Assembly (NCBI RefSeq): GCF_013523125.1
Contig: NZ_JAAMQJ010000003.1
Coordinates: 62,001 to 126,000 of the forward strand
Source: Pseudomonas entomophila
Lineage (GTDB): Bacteria > Pseudomonadota > Gammaproteobacteria > Pseudomonadales > Pseudomonadaceae
Length of the DNA stretch: 64,000 nucleotides
Direction: 5' to 3'
In this document: positions 28,110 to 36,392 of the stretch, piece by piece
Position numbering within the stretch: position 1 is the first letter of the stretch
Layout: the number at the start of each line of letters is the position of its first letter
The notes under the pieces: generated by a model
Told to the model about the DNA's origin: nothing
Databases searched by the model: none
The model's input: only the letters and a program-made list of their open reading frames with translations
Translations under genes and position numbers: made by a program

Positions 28110-29842
28110 ACATCGTCATTGTCACCGCCTGCCCCAACGGCCAGGTGTCCAGCGTGCTCAGCGCACGCCTGTTGGCCGCCAGCGCTCATGTCCGGGGCTG
28201 GCATACCCACGTCGAGATCCAGGACCCCCAGCATGCCAGCCCACAGGTCGAGTCGGCCGACATCGAGGCCGCCGACTGGATCCTGGTCGTGGCCACTGGC
28301 CCTGTGGACCTCGCGCGTTTCGACGGCAAGCGCCTGTACCAGGCGACACCGGCCGAAGCCCTAGCCGACCGCGAGCGCTTCCTTGACGAGGCGGCCGCCA
28401 ACACCCATGTGCACCAGGCCTCAGCGTCCGCCGAGCCTCAAGCGGATACGAGCACGCCGCGCATCGTCGCCATCACCGCCTGCCCGACCGGTGTTGCACA
28501 CACCTTCATGGCGGCCGAGGCATTGCAACAGGCAGCGGCCCAGGCCGGTTACACCTTCCACGTCGAGACCCAAGGCTCGGTGGGTGCCCGCAACCCGTTG
28601 CCGGACGAAGCCATCGCCGAGGCCGACGTGGTGCTGCTGGCCGCGGACATCGAAGTGCCGACCACGCGCTTCGCCGGCAAACGCATCTACCGGTGTGGCA
28701 CCGGCATCGCCCTGAAGCAGGCCCGTGCGACCCTGGACAAGGCCTTGGCCGAAGGTCGTGTGGAAAGTGCCGGCCAGGCGACAGGTGGCGAGACCAAGAG
28801 CAGCGAGAAGGCCGGGGTCTACAAACACCTGCTGACCGGTGTGTCGTTCATGCTGCCGATGGTGGTGGCCGGCGGTCTGCTGATCGCCTTGTCGTTCGTC
28901 TTCGGCATCGAGGCCTACAAGGAAGCCGGTACTTTGCCCGCCGCGCTGATGCAGATCGGTGGCGAAGCGGCCTTCAAGCTGATGGTGCCGCTGCTGGCCG
29001 GCTACATCGCCTGGTCCATCGCCGACCGGCCGGGCCTGGCGCCGGGCATGATCGGCGGGCTGCTGGCGAGCAACCTGGAGGCTGGCTTCATCGGCGGCAT
29101 CGTCGCGGGCTTTCTGGCCGGCTACAGCGCCAAGGCGATCGCCCGTTGGGTGCGACTGCCCAGCAGCCTGGAATCGCTCAAGCCGATCCTGATCATCCCG
29201 CTGCTGGCCAGCCTGTTCACCGGCCTGGTGATGATCTACGTGGTCGGTCACCCCGTGGCTGCCATGCTCGAAGGCCTGACGCACTTCCTCGACAGCATGG
29301 GCACCACCAACGCCGTGCTGCTGGGCCTGGTGCTGGGCGCGATGATGTGCGTGGACCTCGGCGGCCCGATCAACAAGGCGTCCTACGCCTTCTCGGTGGG
29401 CCTGCTGGCGTCGTCGAGCTACGCGCCGATGGCCGCGACCATGGCGGCGGGCATGGTGCCGCCGATCGGCCTGGGCATCGCCAGCTTCCTGGCGCGGCGC
29501 AAGTTCGCCCAGAGCGAGCGTGAAGCGGGCAAGGCTGCCCTGGTGCTTGGCTTGTGCTTCATTTCCGAAGGGGCGATCCCGTTCGCGGCCAAGGATCCGT
29601 TGCGGGTCATTCCGGCAAGCATCGCCGGTGGTGCCCTGACCGGTGCCCTGACCATGTACTTCGGCTGCAAGCTCATGGCACCGCACGGTGGTCTGTTCGT
29701 GCTGCTGATCCCCAACGCGATCAACCACGCGGCGCTGTACCTGCTGTCGATCCTGGCCGGTAGCGTGTTGACCGCCGTGATCTACGCGCTGATCAAGCGC
29801 AGTGAGCAGGTCGAGATGACCGTGGCGCCTGCGGCGCCGTGA
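28106..29842 (+). CDS. fruA: Fructose PTS permease EIIB'BC
   Basis: Inner-membrane transporter of 578 residues that imports and phosphorylates fructose to fructose-1-phosphate. Two EIIB-like domains are in tandem: a degenerate EIIB' (about 1-100) and the active EIIB (about 115-215, phospho-Cys126 in TACPTGVAHTF). The EIIC membrane domain (about 230-570) has multiple hydrophobic helices and the conserved GGPINKASY motif. The N-terminal domain still has a Cys (TACPNG). It is last in fruBKA, followed by two strong hairpins. Confidence 0.96.
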   Translation: MNIVIVTACPNGQVSSVLSARLLAASAHVRGWHTHVEIQDPQHASPQVESADIEAADWILVVATGPVDLARFDGKRLYQATPAEALADRERFLDEAAANTHVHQASASAEPQADTSTPRIVAITACPTGVAHTFMAAEALQQAAAQAGYTFHVETQGSVGARNPLPDEAIAEADVVLLAADIEVPTTRFAGKRIYRCGTGIALKQARATLDKALAEGRVESAGQATGGETKSSEKAGVYKHLLTGVSFMLPMVVAGGLLIALSFVFGIEAYKEAGTLPAALMQIGGEAAFKLMVPLLAGYIAWSIADRPGLAPGMIGGLLASNLEAGFIGGIVAGFLAGYSAKAIARWVRLPSSLESLKPILIIPLLASLFTGLVMIYVVGHPVAAMLEGLTHFLDSMGTTNAVLLGLVLGAMMCVDLGGPINKASYAFSVGLLASSSYAPMAATMAAGMVPPIGLGIASFLARRKFAQSEREAGKAALVLGLCFISEGAIPFAAKDPLRVIPASIAGGALTGALTMYFGCKLMAPHGGLFVLLIPNAINHAALYLLSILAGSVLTAVIYALIKRSEQVEMTVAPAAP

Positions 29843-29868
29843 GGTAGTCCAGCCTTCTTCAGGAGGGC

Positions 29869-29895
29869 GTCAGGGCCGCCCGGTACGGCCCTGAC
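29869..29895 (+). terminator. Perfect hairpin just after fruA
   Basis: GTCAGGGCCG (29869-29878) and CGGCCCTGAC (29886-29895) form a perfect 10-bp stem with a 7-nt loop, 26 bp after the fruA stop. There is no T run, so it may act as an mRNA 3' stabiliser ahead of the second hairpin rather than as a terminator by itself. Confidence 0.5.
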
Positions 29896-29909
29896 GGTAG
29901 CCAGCGAAT

Positions 29910-29972
29910 AGAGCGAAGGCTCTGACACTACACGTCCTGAGAGGGCGGTGGCGTCAGAGCCTTCGCTCTTTT
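29910..29972 (+). terminator. Rho-independent terminator of fruBKA with a 17-bp perfect stem
   Basis: AGAGCGAAGGCTCTGAC (29910-29926) and its exact complement (29953-29969) enclose a 26-nt loop and run into TTTT. On the other strand it also lies at the end of the DUF3820 gene, so it may serve both convergent genes. Confidence 0.75.
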
Positions 29973-29983
29973 GGGGGTGCCTG

Positions 29984-30199
29984 TCATCGCTTGCGCCGCA
30001 ACGGCTCCAGCAGCGCGCCCAACCCGTTGTGGTCGATCTCGTGCATCAAGGCCAGGAGCCGTCCCAATTCCCCTTCCGGAAACCCCTTGCGTGCGAACCA
30101 GGCCAGGTAGTCGCCCGGCAGGTCGGCAAGCGTGCGGCCCTGGTATTTGCCGAATGGCATGGTCCGCTCGACGAGCGATTGAAGCGCTTCAGGTTTCAC
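29984..30199 (-). CDS. DUF3820 family small protein
   Basis: Small cytoplasmic protein of 71 residues of the DUF3820 family (named a putative quorum-sensing-regulated virulence factor in Pfam on thin evidence). The core MPFGKYQGRTLADLPGDYL and WFARKGFPEGELG is clear. The start is GTG 30199, with GGGAGG upstream at good spacing; longer in-frame starts reach into the divergent PA2169-type promoter region and lack family similarity. No function is known. It is convergent with fruA. Confidence 0.82.
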   Translation of the reverse strand: MKPEALQSLVERTMPFGKYQGRTLADLPGDYLAWFARKGFPEGELGRLLALMHEIDHNGLGALLEPLRRKR

Positions 30200-30401
30200 G
30201 ATGAGCCTCCCGGCCAGGCAAAGCGCGCACGATACTGCAATCTGCATGATGGCTGAAGTCGCCATCATGCAGAACACCACTCGCCATGGTGCCGTTCTTG
30301 TCGATAACCTGTTGATTTCTAATGACATCGAAAATTCTTTGAACCTGGCATGAAGCCTGCTCTCCCATATAGGGACTATCAACTGCCACGGAGTTTGAGC
30401 C

Positions 30402-30983
30402 ATGAGCAATCCAAACAAAGAAGTGATTGATGTACTGAACAACCTGATCGAGTACAGCAAGGACGGCCAGAAAGGTTTCGAAGAGGCTGTTGATGACCTG
30501 AAGAACCCAGAGCTGAAGGCCTTTGCCCGTCAGCGCGCCGAAGGTTGCGCACAGGCAGCCCGTGAGCTGCAGGCCGAAGTGAAGTCGCTCGGTGGCGACC
30601 CGGAGACCTCTACCAGCTTCACCGGTGACCTGCACCGTGGCTGGGTCAACCTGAAGTCGGCACTGACCGGCAAGGAAGACAAGGCGGTCTTCGAAGAGCT
30701 GGAGCGTGGTGAAGACTACGCACTGAAGGCCTACAAAGACGCCGTCGAGAAGCTGGCCAAGCTGGGCCATGGCGACGTCGCCGTCGGCCATACCACCGTC
30801 AGCACCGGCGTAGGTGCCACCCATGTCGGCGCCACCGATGGCCTGACCAGCACCGCCACTACTGCCGCCACCGGTAGTGGTCCATACGCGCTGGTGCGCA
30901 AGCAGCTCGAAGGCGTACAGAAGAATCATGACGAAGTCAAAGCCCTGCGCGATCGTGAAATCGCCAAGGCCAAGCACGCCTGA
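30402..30983 (+). CDS. PA2169 family four-helix-bundle protein (DUF2383)
   Basis: Protein of 193 residues resembling the PA2169/DUF2383 ferritin-like helical bundle family, often induced by stress or stationary phase in Pseudomonas. Helices cover about 1-125 and 155-193. Between them lies a low-complexity insert rich in Gly, Thr, Ala and Val (about 123-160, e.g. VGHTTVSTGVGATHVGATDG) that makes it longer than the usual ~150 residues. No clear di-iron ExxH set is evident. CACGGAG precedes the ATG. Function is unknown. Confidence 0.82.
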   Translation: MSNPNKEVIDVLNNLIEYSKDGQKGFEEAVDDLKNPELKAFARQRAEGCAQAARELQAEVKSLGGDPETSTSFTGDLHRGWVNLKSALTGKEDKAVFEELERGEDYALKAYKDAVEKLAKLGHGDVAVGHTTVSTGVGATHVGATDGLTSTATTAATGSGPYALVRKQLEGVQKNHDEVKALRDREIAKAKHA

Positions 30984-30989
30984 TTCATA

Positions 30990-31042
30990 GGCCATCCCTG
31001 TGTCGTCAGGTCAACGCAGGCTGCGTGCCTGACAGGATGGCC
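30990..31042 (+). other. Long imperfect hairpin after the PA2169-type gene
   Basis: GGCCATCC at 30990 pairs with GGATGGCC ending at 31042. Inside, CCTGT, TCAGG and ACGCA pair with TGCGT, CCTGA and ACAGG, giving a 53-nt nearly continuous stem-loop directly after the stop codon. No T run follows, so it is better read as an mRNA 3' structure than a canonical terminator. Confidence 0.5.
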
Positions 31043-31171
31043 GACATAGAGGCTCATGGTCGCAAGCCGTGAGCCATCATCGGACAGAGGCAGTGTCTCA
31101 ACGCGGGTGCGAATACGTTTCGCCCTGCCGACAGCACTGCCTCTTTCCGTTTCGGGTGCGCAGTCCTACGG

Positions 31172-32503
31172 TCAGAAGATGTTCAATGGATAATCGACGA
31201 TCACCCGGTATTCATCGACATCGTTGTCTACCCACGAATACCCTTGACTACCCCGATGGCTGGCATAGCGCAGCTGTACGGCCAGGTCTTTGAACTGACC
31301 CTCCTGAACCACGTAGCGCACGTCCAGATCGCGCTCCCAGTGGTGCGCGTCCTTGCCGTCGGGGTTGTACCAGTTGCCATAGCCGCTGCTGCTGCGATCG
31401 GCCTTGGTCAGGTCGATCTCCCCGCGCGAATAGGACAGCGTCGTGCTTAGCCCAGGATAGCCCAGTGCCGAGAGGTCATAGCCATACTGCAGTTTCCAGG
31501 AGCGCTCGTTGGGCCCGTTGAAGTCCGAGTACATGCGCGAGTTGTCGAGAAAGACGCTGTCGCCCTGGTTGATGTAGTCGAACGGGGTGTCGCCGTTGAC
31601 CCGCTGGTAGGCGGCGGTGACGCTATGGCCGTTGACGTCCAGGGTCAGGTGCAGGCTGTAGGTGTTGTTGTCGATGCTGCCGAGCAGGGCCTTGCCGGTG
31701 TCCTGGGTATGGTAGACGTGGAATCCAGGGTTGAGGCTGACATGGTCGTTGATGACATGGATGTACTCGACATCGGCGTAGTACTGGTTCCAGATGTCTT
31801 GAAGTTCGGCACCATACAGGCTGGCGGTGATGTTCGGTGTACCGCTCCAGGTCGCACCGGCCCAGTTCAGGTGATGGCTTTTGCTACCGTCGGCCAGCGT
31901 GCCGTAGAAGGTGTCGATACGACGGTGCCCGCTCTGGTTGTAGGGCTTGGTGAAGCTGACCTGGCCGCCTTCGAGCGCGAGGCCGTCGATGCTGTTGTTG
32001 GTCAGGCTGACGCCACGGAAGGTCTGCGGCAGCATGCGCGTCTCGCCGCCGGCGATCACCGGGTTGGTGAGGAACAGGTCGCCGGCCTTGAGTTCGGTGT
32101 CGAACGCCTTGAGCTTGATTGCCGCCCCTGCCGTGGAGAAGGTGCCCGGCGCCTTGCCCAGTTCGCCGTCGTCCTGGTAATGCAGCGGCAGGATGCTGGT
32201 CCCGGCATGCCCACCACCGCCATCGAGTTTCAGGCCCAGCATGGCGTGCGCATCGAGCCCGAAGCCTACCGTGCCAGGTGTGTAGCCGGACTGGAAGCGG
32301 GCGACGAATCCCTGGCCCCATTCACGGCTGTCGGCATTGCCCCGATCGAGCTGATTGCGATTGAAATAGGCATTGCGTGCGTTGACGTTCAATGAGGCGC
32401 CTTCGATGAAGCCTTCGGGTTGATCGTCAGCAGCGTGAACGGCAGCGGGGATCGTTGCAGCCATTGCAACGAAAAGCGACGTTAAACGGGACACGATGGG
32501 CAC
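31172..32503 (-). CDS. OprD-family outer-membrane porin
   Basis: Substrate-specific outer-membrane channel of the OprD family, 443 residues. It has a Sec signal (cut after VHAA), then [17 protein letters not shown], and the C-terminal strands ending [10 protein letters not shown] with terminal Phe, all typical of OprD/OccD/OccK proteins that take up amino acids or carboxylates. The subtype and substrate cannot be read reliably. The start is GTG 32503 (AAGGAG 9 nt upstream); the frame is open to 32605 but that leader is not signal-like. It is an isolated gene. Confidence 0.88.
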   Translation of the reverse strand: MPIVSRLTSLFVAMAATIPAAVHAADDQPEGFIEGASLNVNARNAYFNRNQLDRGNADSREWGQGFVARFQSGYTPGTVGFGLDAHAMLGLKLDGGGGHAGTSILPLHYQDDGELGKAPGTFSTAGAAIKLKAFDTELKAGDLFLTNPVIAGGETRMLPQTFRGVSLTNNSIDGLALEGGQVSFTKPYNQSGHRRIDTFYGTLADGSKSHHLNWAGATWSGTPNITASLYGAELQDIWNQYYADVEYIHVINDHVSLNPGFHVYHTQDTGKALLGSIDNNTYSLHLTLDVNGHSVTAAYQRVNGDTPFDYINQGDSVFLDNSRMYSDFNGPNERSWKLQYGYDLSALGYPGLSTTLSYSRGEIDLTKADRSSSGYGNWYNPDGKDAHHWERDLDVRYVVQEGQFKDLAVQLRYASHRGSQGYSWVDNDVDEYRVIVDYPLNIF

Positions 32504-32707
32504 CGGTACGGGCTCCTTTTGTACGAGAGGGTGGGCAGGTCGTGTTATCGGCCCGGCTACTTTCTCGTCAGGAACGTACACACCGCGAAGGAATGAACCG
32601 CACACGAAGGAAAAGCCGCCGGTCGGCCAACGGCTGCGTAAACTACCATACCGGACCCTGCGTGTCGTGGCACCGTCGGTGTACCGGTGCCTGTACCGAC
32701 GCTGGGA

Positions 32708-32932
32708 TCAGCTGTCACCGTGAGTCTGTTCGGTGGCCTTGGAGGCCGTCTGCTGTGCGCCTTGCAGTCCTTCGGCAGGGTGGGCGGTCAGGGCCTCGCG
32801 GGCCTCTTGATGAGTGGCTTGAAGCGCTGCATTCCGGGCGACGAATGCGGGTGATTCCTCGGCCATCGCCCAAGGCGACGCCAGCAGGCCCGACAGGAGG
32901 GAGACACAAACGAGTGTGGAATGGGTCGACAT
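32708..32932 (-). CDS. Small secreted protein, 74 aa
   Basis: A 74-residue protein with a clear signal peptide (hydrophobic to about residue 22, AMA cleavage site). The remaining ~50 residues are Ala/Gln/Glu/Thr-rich and probably helical, without Cys. AAGGACG lies at proper spacing before the ATG. I do not recognise a family. It is periplasmic by prediction. The 204 bp to the OprD start and the 249 bp on its other side show no further gene. Confidence 0.6.
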   Translation of the reverse strand: MSTHSTLVCVSLLSGLLASPWAMAEESPAFVARNAALQATHQEAREALTAHPAEGLQGAQQTASKATEQTHGDS

Positions 32933-33181
32933 GGGTAACGTCCTTCTTGCCAGGCAAGTATCGGTTGGATACCCCTACGGTAGGCGTGGGACGCACCTGG
33001 AAACAGCAGGCTGCTGAAGAATCACTGTTGCATTCAAGGTAACAATTTGCCCAGGATGGGTCGTCATGTCCTTCAGAAGCCGCGCGCTTGAGCGAGTCGA
33101 ACGCGCGAACGGGATAGGCACGCCTATCCTGGCATGAATTGGAAAACCTGGGGGTGGGGCGACGAGAGGCGCGCGTCGTGT

Positions 33182-33511
33182 TCAGCGAATCAACCGACCC
33201 TTGAGTGACGAGGCTTGCCATTCACTGACGAAGGCGCGTTGCTGTTGCTTGTCGAAGAGACACAGCTCGGTGCCGGTGCGTTTGTTCATGTGCTTTTGCG
33301 GATAGGTCCCCTCGAGCACCAAAGCGCTGTAGCCGACCTGATCTTCGAACTCGACCGGTTTGCCACGCACGTGGGCGTCCTTGAACTGACTGGCGGCCAG
33401 GCAGGTCTTGAGGACTTGCTGACGGTGTTCGGTCCAGGCCTGTTCACTGGAGGCTTGGGCGGTGCCGGCCGACACCAGGCAGGCCAGCAGAGGAAGAATG
33501 AAACGTTTCAT
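33182..33511 (-). CDS. Secreted hypothetical protein, 109 aa
   Basis: Protein of 109 residues with an N-terminal signal peptide (MKRFILPLLACLVSAGTAQA, cleavage before SSEQ). The mature part has two Cys (in KTCLAAS and ELCLF) that may form a periplasmic disulfide, plus a central YSALVLEG strand. No known domain is recognised; related short periplasmic proteins occur in Pseudomonas. The neighbours on either side (a small secreted protein, CheV) do not suggest a role. Confidence 0.72.
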   Translation of the reverse strand: MKRFILPLLACLVSAGTAQASSEQAWTEHRQQVLKTCLAASQFKDAHVRGKPVEFEDQVGYSALVLEGTYPQKHMNKRTGTELCLFDKQQQRAFVSEWQASSLKGRLIR

Positions 33512-33624
33512 GGCGGTCTCGCGTGGGCATGACAGTGACCACAGAGTAATGCCAATCGCGCCGTCGATTCAAAACTTCGTTGCCCGCTGCGTCCTGTGCG
33601 GCCATTGCAGGGACGCACGCGATC

Positions 33625-34524
33625 TCAGCGCTCGGCGAAGACCACGGCCTCGGCGGCCGTCATCAGACAGTCGGTCAGCTCCGGGGAGGAGAATTTGGTC
33701 AGGATGGCATTGGCACCGCAGAGCGTGGCTTTTTCACCGGCCATGGCGCTGTCCAGCGAGGTATGCAACAGGACGTAGAGGTGCTGGAAGTCCGGCGTCT
33801 CGCGCAAGGTACGGGTGAAGGCATAGCCGTCCATTTCCGACATCTCGATGTCGGAGACCACGATGTTGATCTCCTTGTCGGTGCCTTGCAGCTCCAGCAG
33901 CACGTCGATGGCCTCGCGGGCGCTACGCGCCGTGCGGCATTCGATGCCCAGGTTGCGCAACGTGAACACCGATTGCTGCAATGCCACCAGGCTGTCGTCG
34001 ACCACCAGGATGTTGGCCGCTGCCAACAGCATCGACTGATCGTGGTCCAGGGCACCCACGGGTGAGTCCTGGCTGGGTGGAACGATGCCCTGCAGGACCT
34101 TTTCGATGTCCAGGACCTGGACCAGTTGCCCGTCGACCTCCGTGACGCCGGTGATGAAAGCGCTGCGGCCCGACCCGTGGGGCGGCGACTTGATGTCGTG
34201 ACTGCTGCAATGAATGATCCGACTGACCGATTGCACGTGCAGGCCTTGGCGCGACCGGCTGATGTCGGTGACGATCAGGCAGCCACCCTGGGGGTCGGCC
34301 AACGGACGCTCGCCAATGGCCCGGGACAGGTCGATGACCGACAGCGCCTGGCCGCGCAGAGTCGCCACGCCCCGCACGTGCGGATGCGACTGCGGCAGCA
34401 CGGTCAGGACAGGGCAGGGGATGATTTCGCTGACCTTGAGCAGGTTGATCGCCATCAGCTTGCCACTGCGCAGGGTGAACAAGAGCAGTGACAGAGCGTC
34501 CGCACGGGCGTTTCGGGTGGGCAT
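33625..34524 (-). CDS. Chemotaxis coupling protein CheV
   Basis: Scaffold protein of 299 residues joining chemoreceptors to CheA and tunable by phosphorylation. The N-terminal CheW-like domain (about 8-150) includes the conserved GVATLRGQALSVIDL. The C-terminal receiver domain (about 170-295) has the acidic start VVDDS, the phospho-Asp in VVSDIEMSEMDG, and Lys in LTKFSS. No other chemotaxis gene adjoins, which is common for the several CheV copies in pseudomonads. Confidence 0.92.
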   Translation of the reverse strand: MPTRNARADALSLLLFTLRSGKLMAINLLKVSEIIPCPVLTVLPQSHPHVRGVATLRGQALSVIDLSRAIGERPLADPQGGCLIVTDISRSRQGLHVQSVSRIIHCSSHDIKSPPHGSGRSAFITGVTEVDGQLVQVLDIEKVLQGIVPPSQDSPVGALDHDQSMLLAAANILVVDDSLVALQQSVFTLRNLGIECRTARSAREAIDVLLELQGTDKEINIVVSDIEMSEMDGYAFTRTLRETPDFQHLYVLLHTSLDSAMAGEKATLCGANAILTKFSSPELTDCLMTAAEAVVFAER

Positions 34525-34645
34525 GGTGATCGTCTGGCTCGATTGAACAGGTTGTCAGGTTATCGACCTGAAAGAGGCAGGCTTTAACATCAGCGACGAC
34601 ATTGAATCGCAGGATTGCAGGACAACGACGCTGGGCTGCACGGCA

Positions 34646-34665
34646 ACACGCCGGCTCAGGCGTGT
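34646..34665. other. Hairpin between norR and cheV
   Basis: ACACGCC (34646-34652) and GGCGTGT (34659-34665) form a 7-bp stem with a 6-nt loop in the gap after norR. On the plus strand a GCTTTATAA stretch follows; on the minus strand, where norR ends, no T run is present. It is a possible weak terminator. Confidence 0.35.
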
Positions 34666-34690
34666 GCTTTATAAAGACAGGCGGCAGTGC

Positions 34691-36235
34691 TCAGCGCACG
34701 CCGAGCCGCTTGGCCAGTCGGTTCAGGTTGGCCCGGTCCAGTTGCAGTTCGCGCGCCACTGCCGCCCAATTGCCTGCCTGACGCGCCAGAGCGGCGGCGA
34801 TCACCTGCCGCTGGTAGTCGTCCAGGGCTTGACGCAGACCGCCCTCGGTCGCGGCAGGGGAGGGGGGGTTGGCGAGGACGGGAGCCGAGGGTTGTTCCGG
34901 GCTCAGGTCAAGGTCAGCGACCTCCAGCGTCAAGATCCGCGGGCGGTTTTCCTGGCGACCCAAAGCCTTGAGCGCCGAGCGTCCGATCAGGTGCTCGAGC
35001 TCGCGCACGTTGCCTGGCCAGGCGTACTGGAGCAGGGCCGCCTGCGCCGGCTGGCTCAGGCGCAGGCCGTTGAGCCCCATGCGTGAACGGTTCTGCTCGA
35101 GGAAGTAGCCGGCCAGCAGCAGCACGTCGCGCCCGCGCTCGCGCAACGGTGGGACCTGCAGGGGGTACACGCTCAGGCGGTGGTAGAAGTCGGCGCGGTA
35201 GCGGCCCTCGCGCACGGCTTCGGCCAGGTCCCGGTTGGTCGCCGCGATCAGTCGTACGTCCACATGGTGCTCACGGTCCGACCCCAGGCGTTGCAACTGG
35301 CCGCTCTGCATGACGCGCAGCAGCTTGGCCTGCACGGTGAGCGACAGTTCGCCGACCTCATCCAGGAACAGGGTACCGCCGTGGGCCAGCTCGAACTTGC
35401 CACGCCGTTCGCCATGCGCGCCGGTAAAGGCGCCCCGCACATGGCCGAACAGCTCGCTTTCGACCAGGGTCTCTGGCAGCGCCGCGCAATTGAGACTGAT
35501 CAGCGGTTTGTGCGACCGGTCGCTGGCCTGGTGCAGCGCCTGTGCCACCAGCTCCTTGCCGACCCCCGTCTCGCCGGTGATCAGCACCGTCATCGGGCTC
35601 GCACCCACCAGGCGGATTTCATCCAGCAGATGCTGATGCGCCGGGCTTTGGCCAATCATCTCCTGGCGCTGGCCGCCGGCCTCTCGGTAAAGCTCGGCCC
35701 GCTGTTGGGCATCCTCGGCGCGCAGGGCCAGGTATTCGATGCGCTGGGCGACCGTGACGGTCGCGGCAGCCAGGCTGGCGAACGCCTGCAGCGCGTCCAG
35801 CTCGGCGGTGCCGAACTGTCCGGGTGTCAGCGAGTCGAGTGTCAGCAGCCCCCAAGGTCGATCGTTGACGCTCAAGGGGCAGCCCATGCAATCGTGCACT
35901 TCGAGGTCGACCTCGGGTGCGTTGATCAAGCCATCGTAGGGATCGGGCAGTTCGCTGTCGCTGGCGAAGCGCGTCGGCTGGTGGCTGTCGAGCAGGATCG
36001 CGAACCGCGGGTGTTCGCTGACCCGGAATCGCCTGCCCAGGGTATCGGCCGACAAGCCGTCGACCGCCAGCGGGACCAGCCACTCGCCTTCGAGCTTCAG
36101 CAACGCTGCCGCATCGCATGGCAACAGCGCGCGCATGGCGTGCAACAGACGACGGTAGCGTTCCCGATCGGGCAGATCGCAGGACAGGTCGCTGACCAAG
36201 GGCAACATCGCCGTCAGCAAGGCATTCGAGGTCAT
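34691..36235 (-). CDS. norR: Nitric-oxide-responsive sigma54 activator NorR
   Basis: Enhancer-binding protein of 514 residues. The N-terminal GAF domain (about 20-165) carries the Cys/Asp residues of the NorR iron centre (DCMGCPLSVNDRPW). The central AAA+ domain has Walker A GETGVGKE, the sigma54-contact loop GAFTGA and Walker B LFLDEVGE. A Fis-type helix-turn-helix ends the protein (GNWAAVARELQLDRANLNRL). ATG 36235 has GGAG upstream. It is divergent from hmp, its probable target, with three NorR-type boxes in the gap. Confidence 0.95.
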   Translation of the reverse strand: MTSNALLTAMLPLVSDLSCDLPDRERYRRLLHAMRALLPCDAAALLKLEGEWLVPLAVDGLSADTLGRRFRVSEHPRFAILLDSHQPTRFASDSELPDPYDGLINAPEVDLEVHDCMGCPLSVNDRPWGLLTLDSLTPGQFGTAELDALQAFASLAAATVTVAQRIEYLALRAEDAQQRAELYREAGGQRQEMIGQSPAHQHLLDEIRLVGASPMTVLITGETGVGKELVAQALHQASDRSHKPLISLNCAALPETLVESELFGHVRGAFTGAHGERRGKFELAHGGTLFLDEVGELSLTVQAKLLRVMQSGQLQRLGSDREHHVDVRLIAATNRDLAEAVREGRYRADFYHRLSVYPLQVPPLRERGRDVLLLAGYFLEQNRSRMGLNGLRLSQPAQAALLQYAWPGNVRELEHLIGRSALKALGRQENRPRILTLEVADLDLSPEQPSAPVLANPPSPAATEGGLRQALDDYQRQVIAAALARQAGNWAAVARELQLDRANLNRLAKRLGVR

Positions 36236-36286
36236 AATGACTCCTGGTAGTCGGTAAGACTCTACCGGATCAGCAGTCATTATGAC
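36231..36286. promoter_or_regulatory. Three NorR-type GT-N7-AC boxes
   Basis: GTCATAATGAC (36231-36241), GTCGGTAAGAC (36250-36260) and GTCATTATGAC (36276-36286) all fit the GT-N7-AC NorR consensus; the two outer ones are perfect palindromes. The first covers the norR start codon, which could allow autorepression. Three such sites are the known enhancer arrangement at E. coli norVW. Confidence 0.75.
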
Positions 36287-36326
36287 CTGACCTGTATCAA
36301 GACGCCCTGTTTGCAGGGTTGCAAGG

Positions 36327-36342
36327 TTGGCACGGTTCCTGA
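36327..36342 (+). promoter_or_regulatory. Candidate sigma54 promoter of hmp
   Basis: TTGGCACG (36327-36334), 4-nt spacer, then CTGA. The -24 element is perfect; the -12 element departs from TTGC. It lies 41 bp after the last NorR box and 51 bp before the hmp start, as expected for NorR-dependent transcription. Confidence 0.5.
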
Positions 36343-36392
36343 ACACGCTCGTGTATCCGATTCGTGTCTACCTTGCCCTTTGGAGTACTGCC

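Noticed and set aside
32715..33221. Minus-strand frame spanning the small secreted protein region
   Set aside because: Different frame from the signal-peptide protein at 32708-32932, Arg/Pro/Ser-rich, no start signal.
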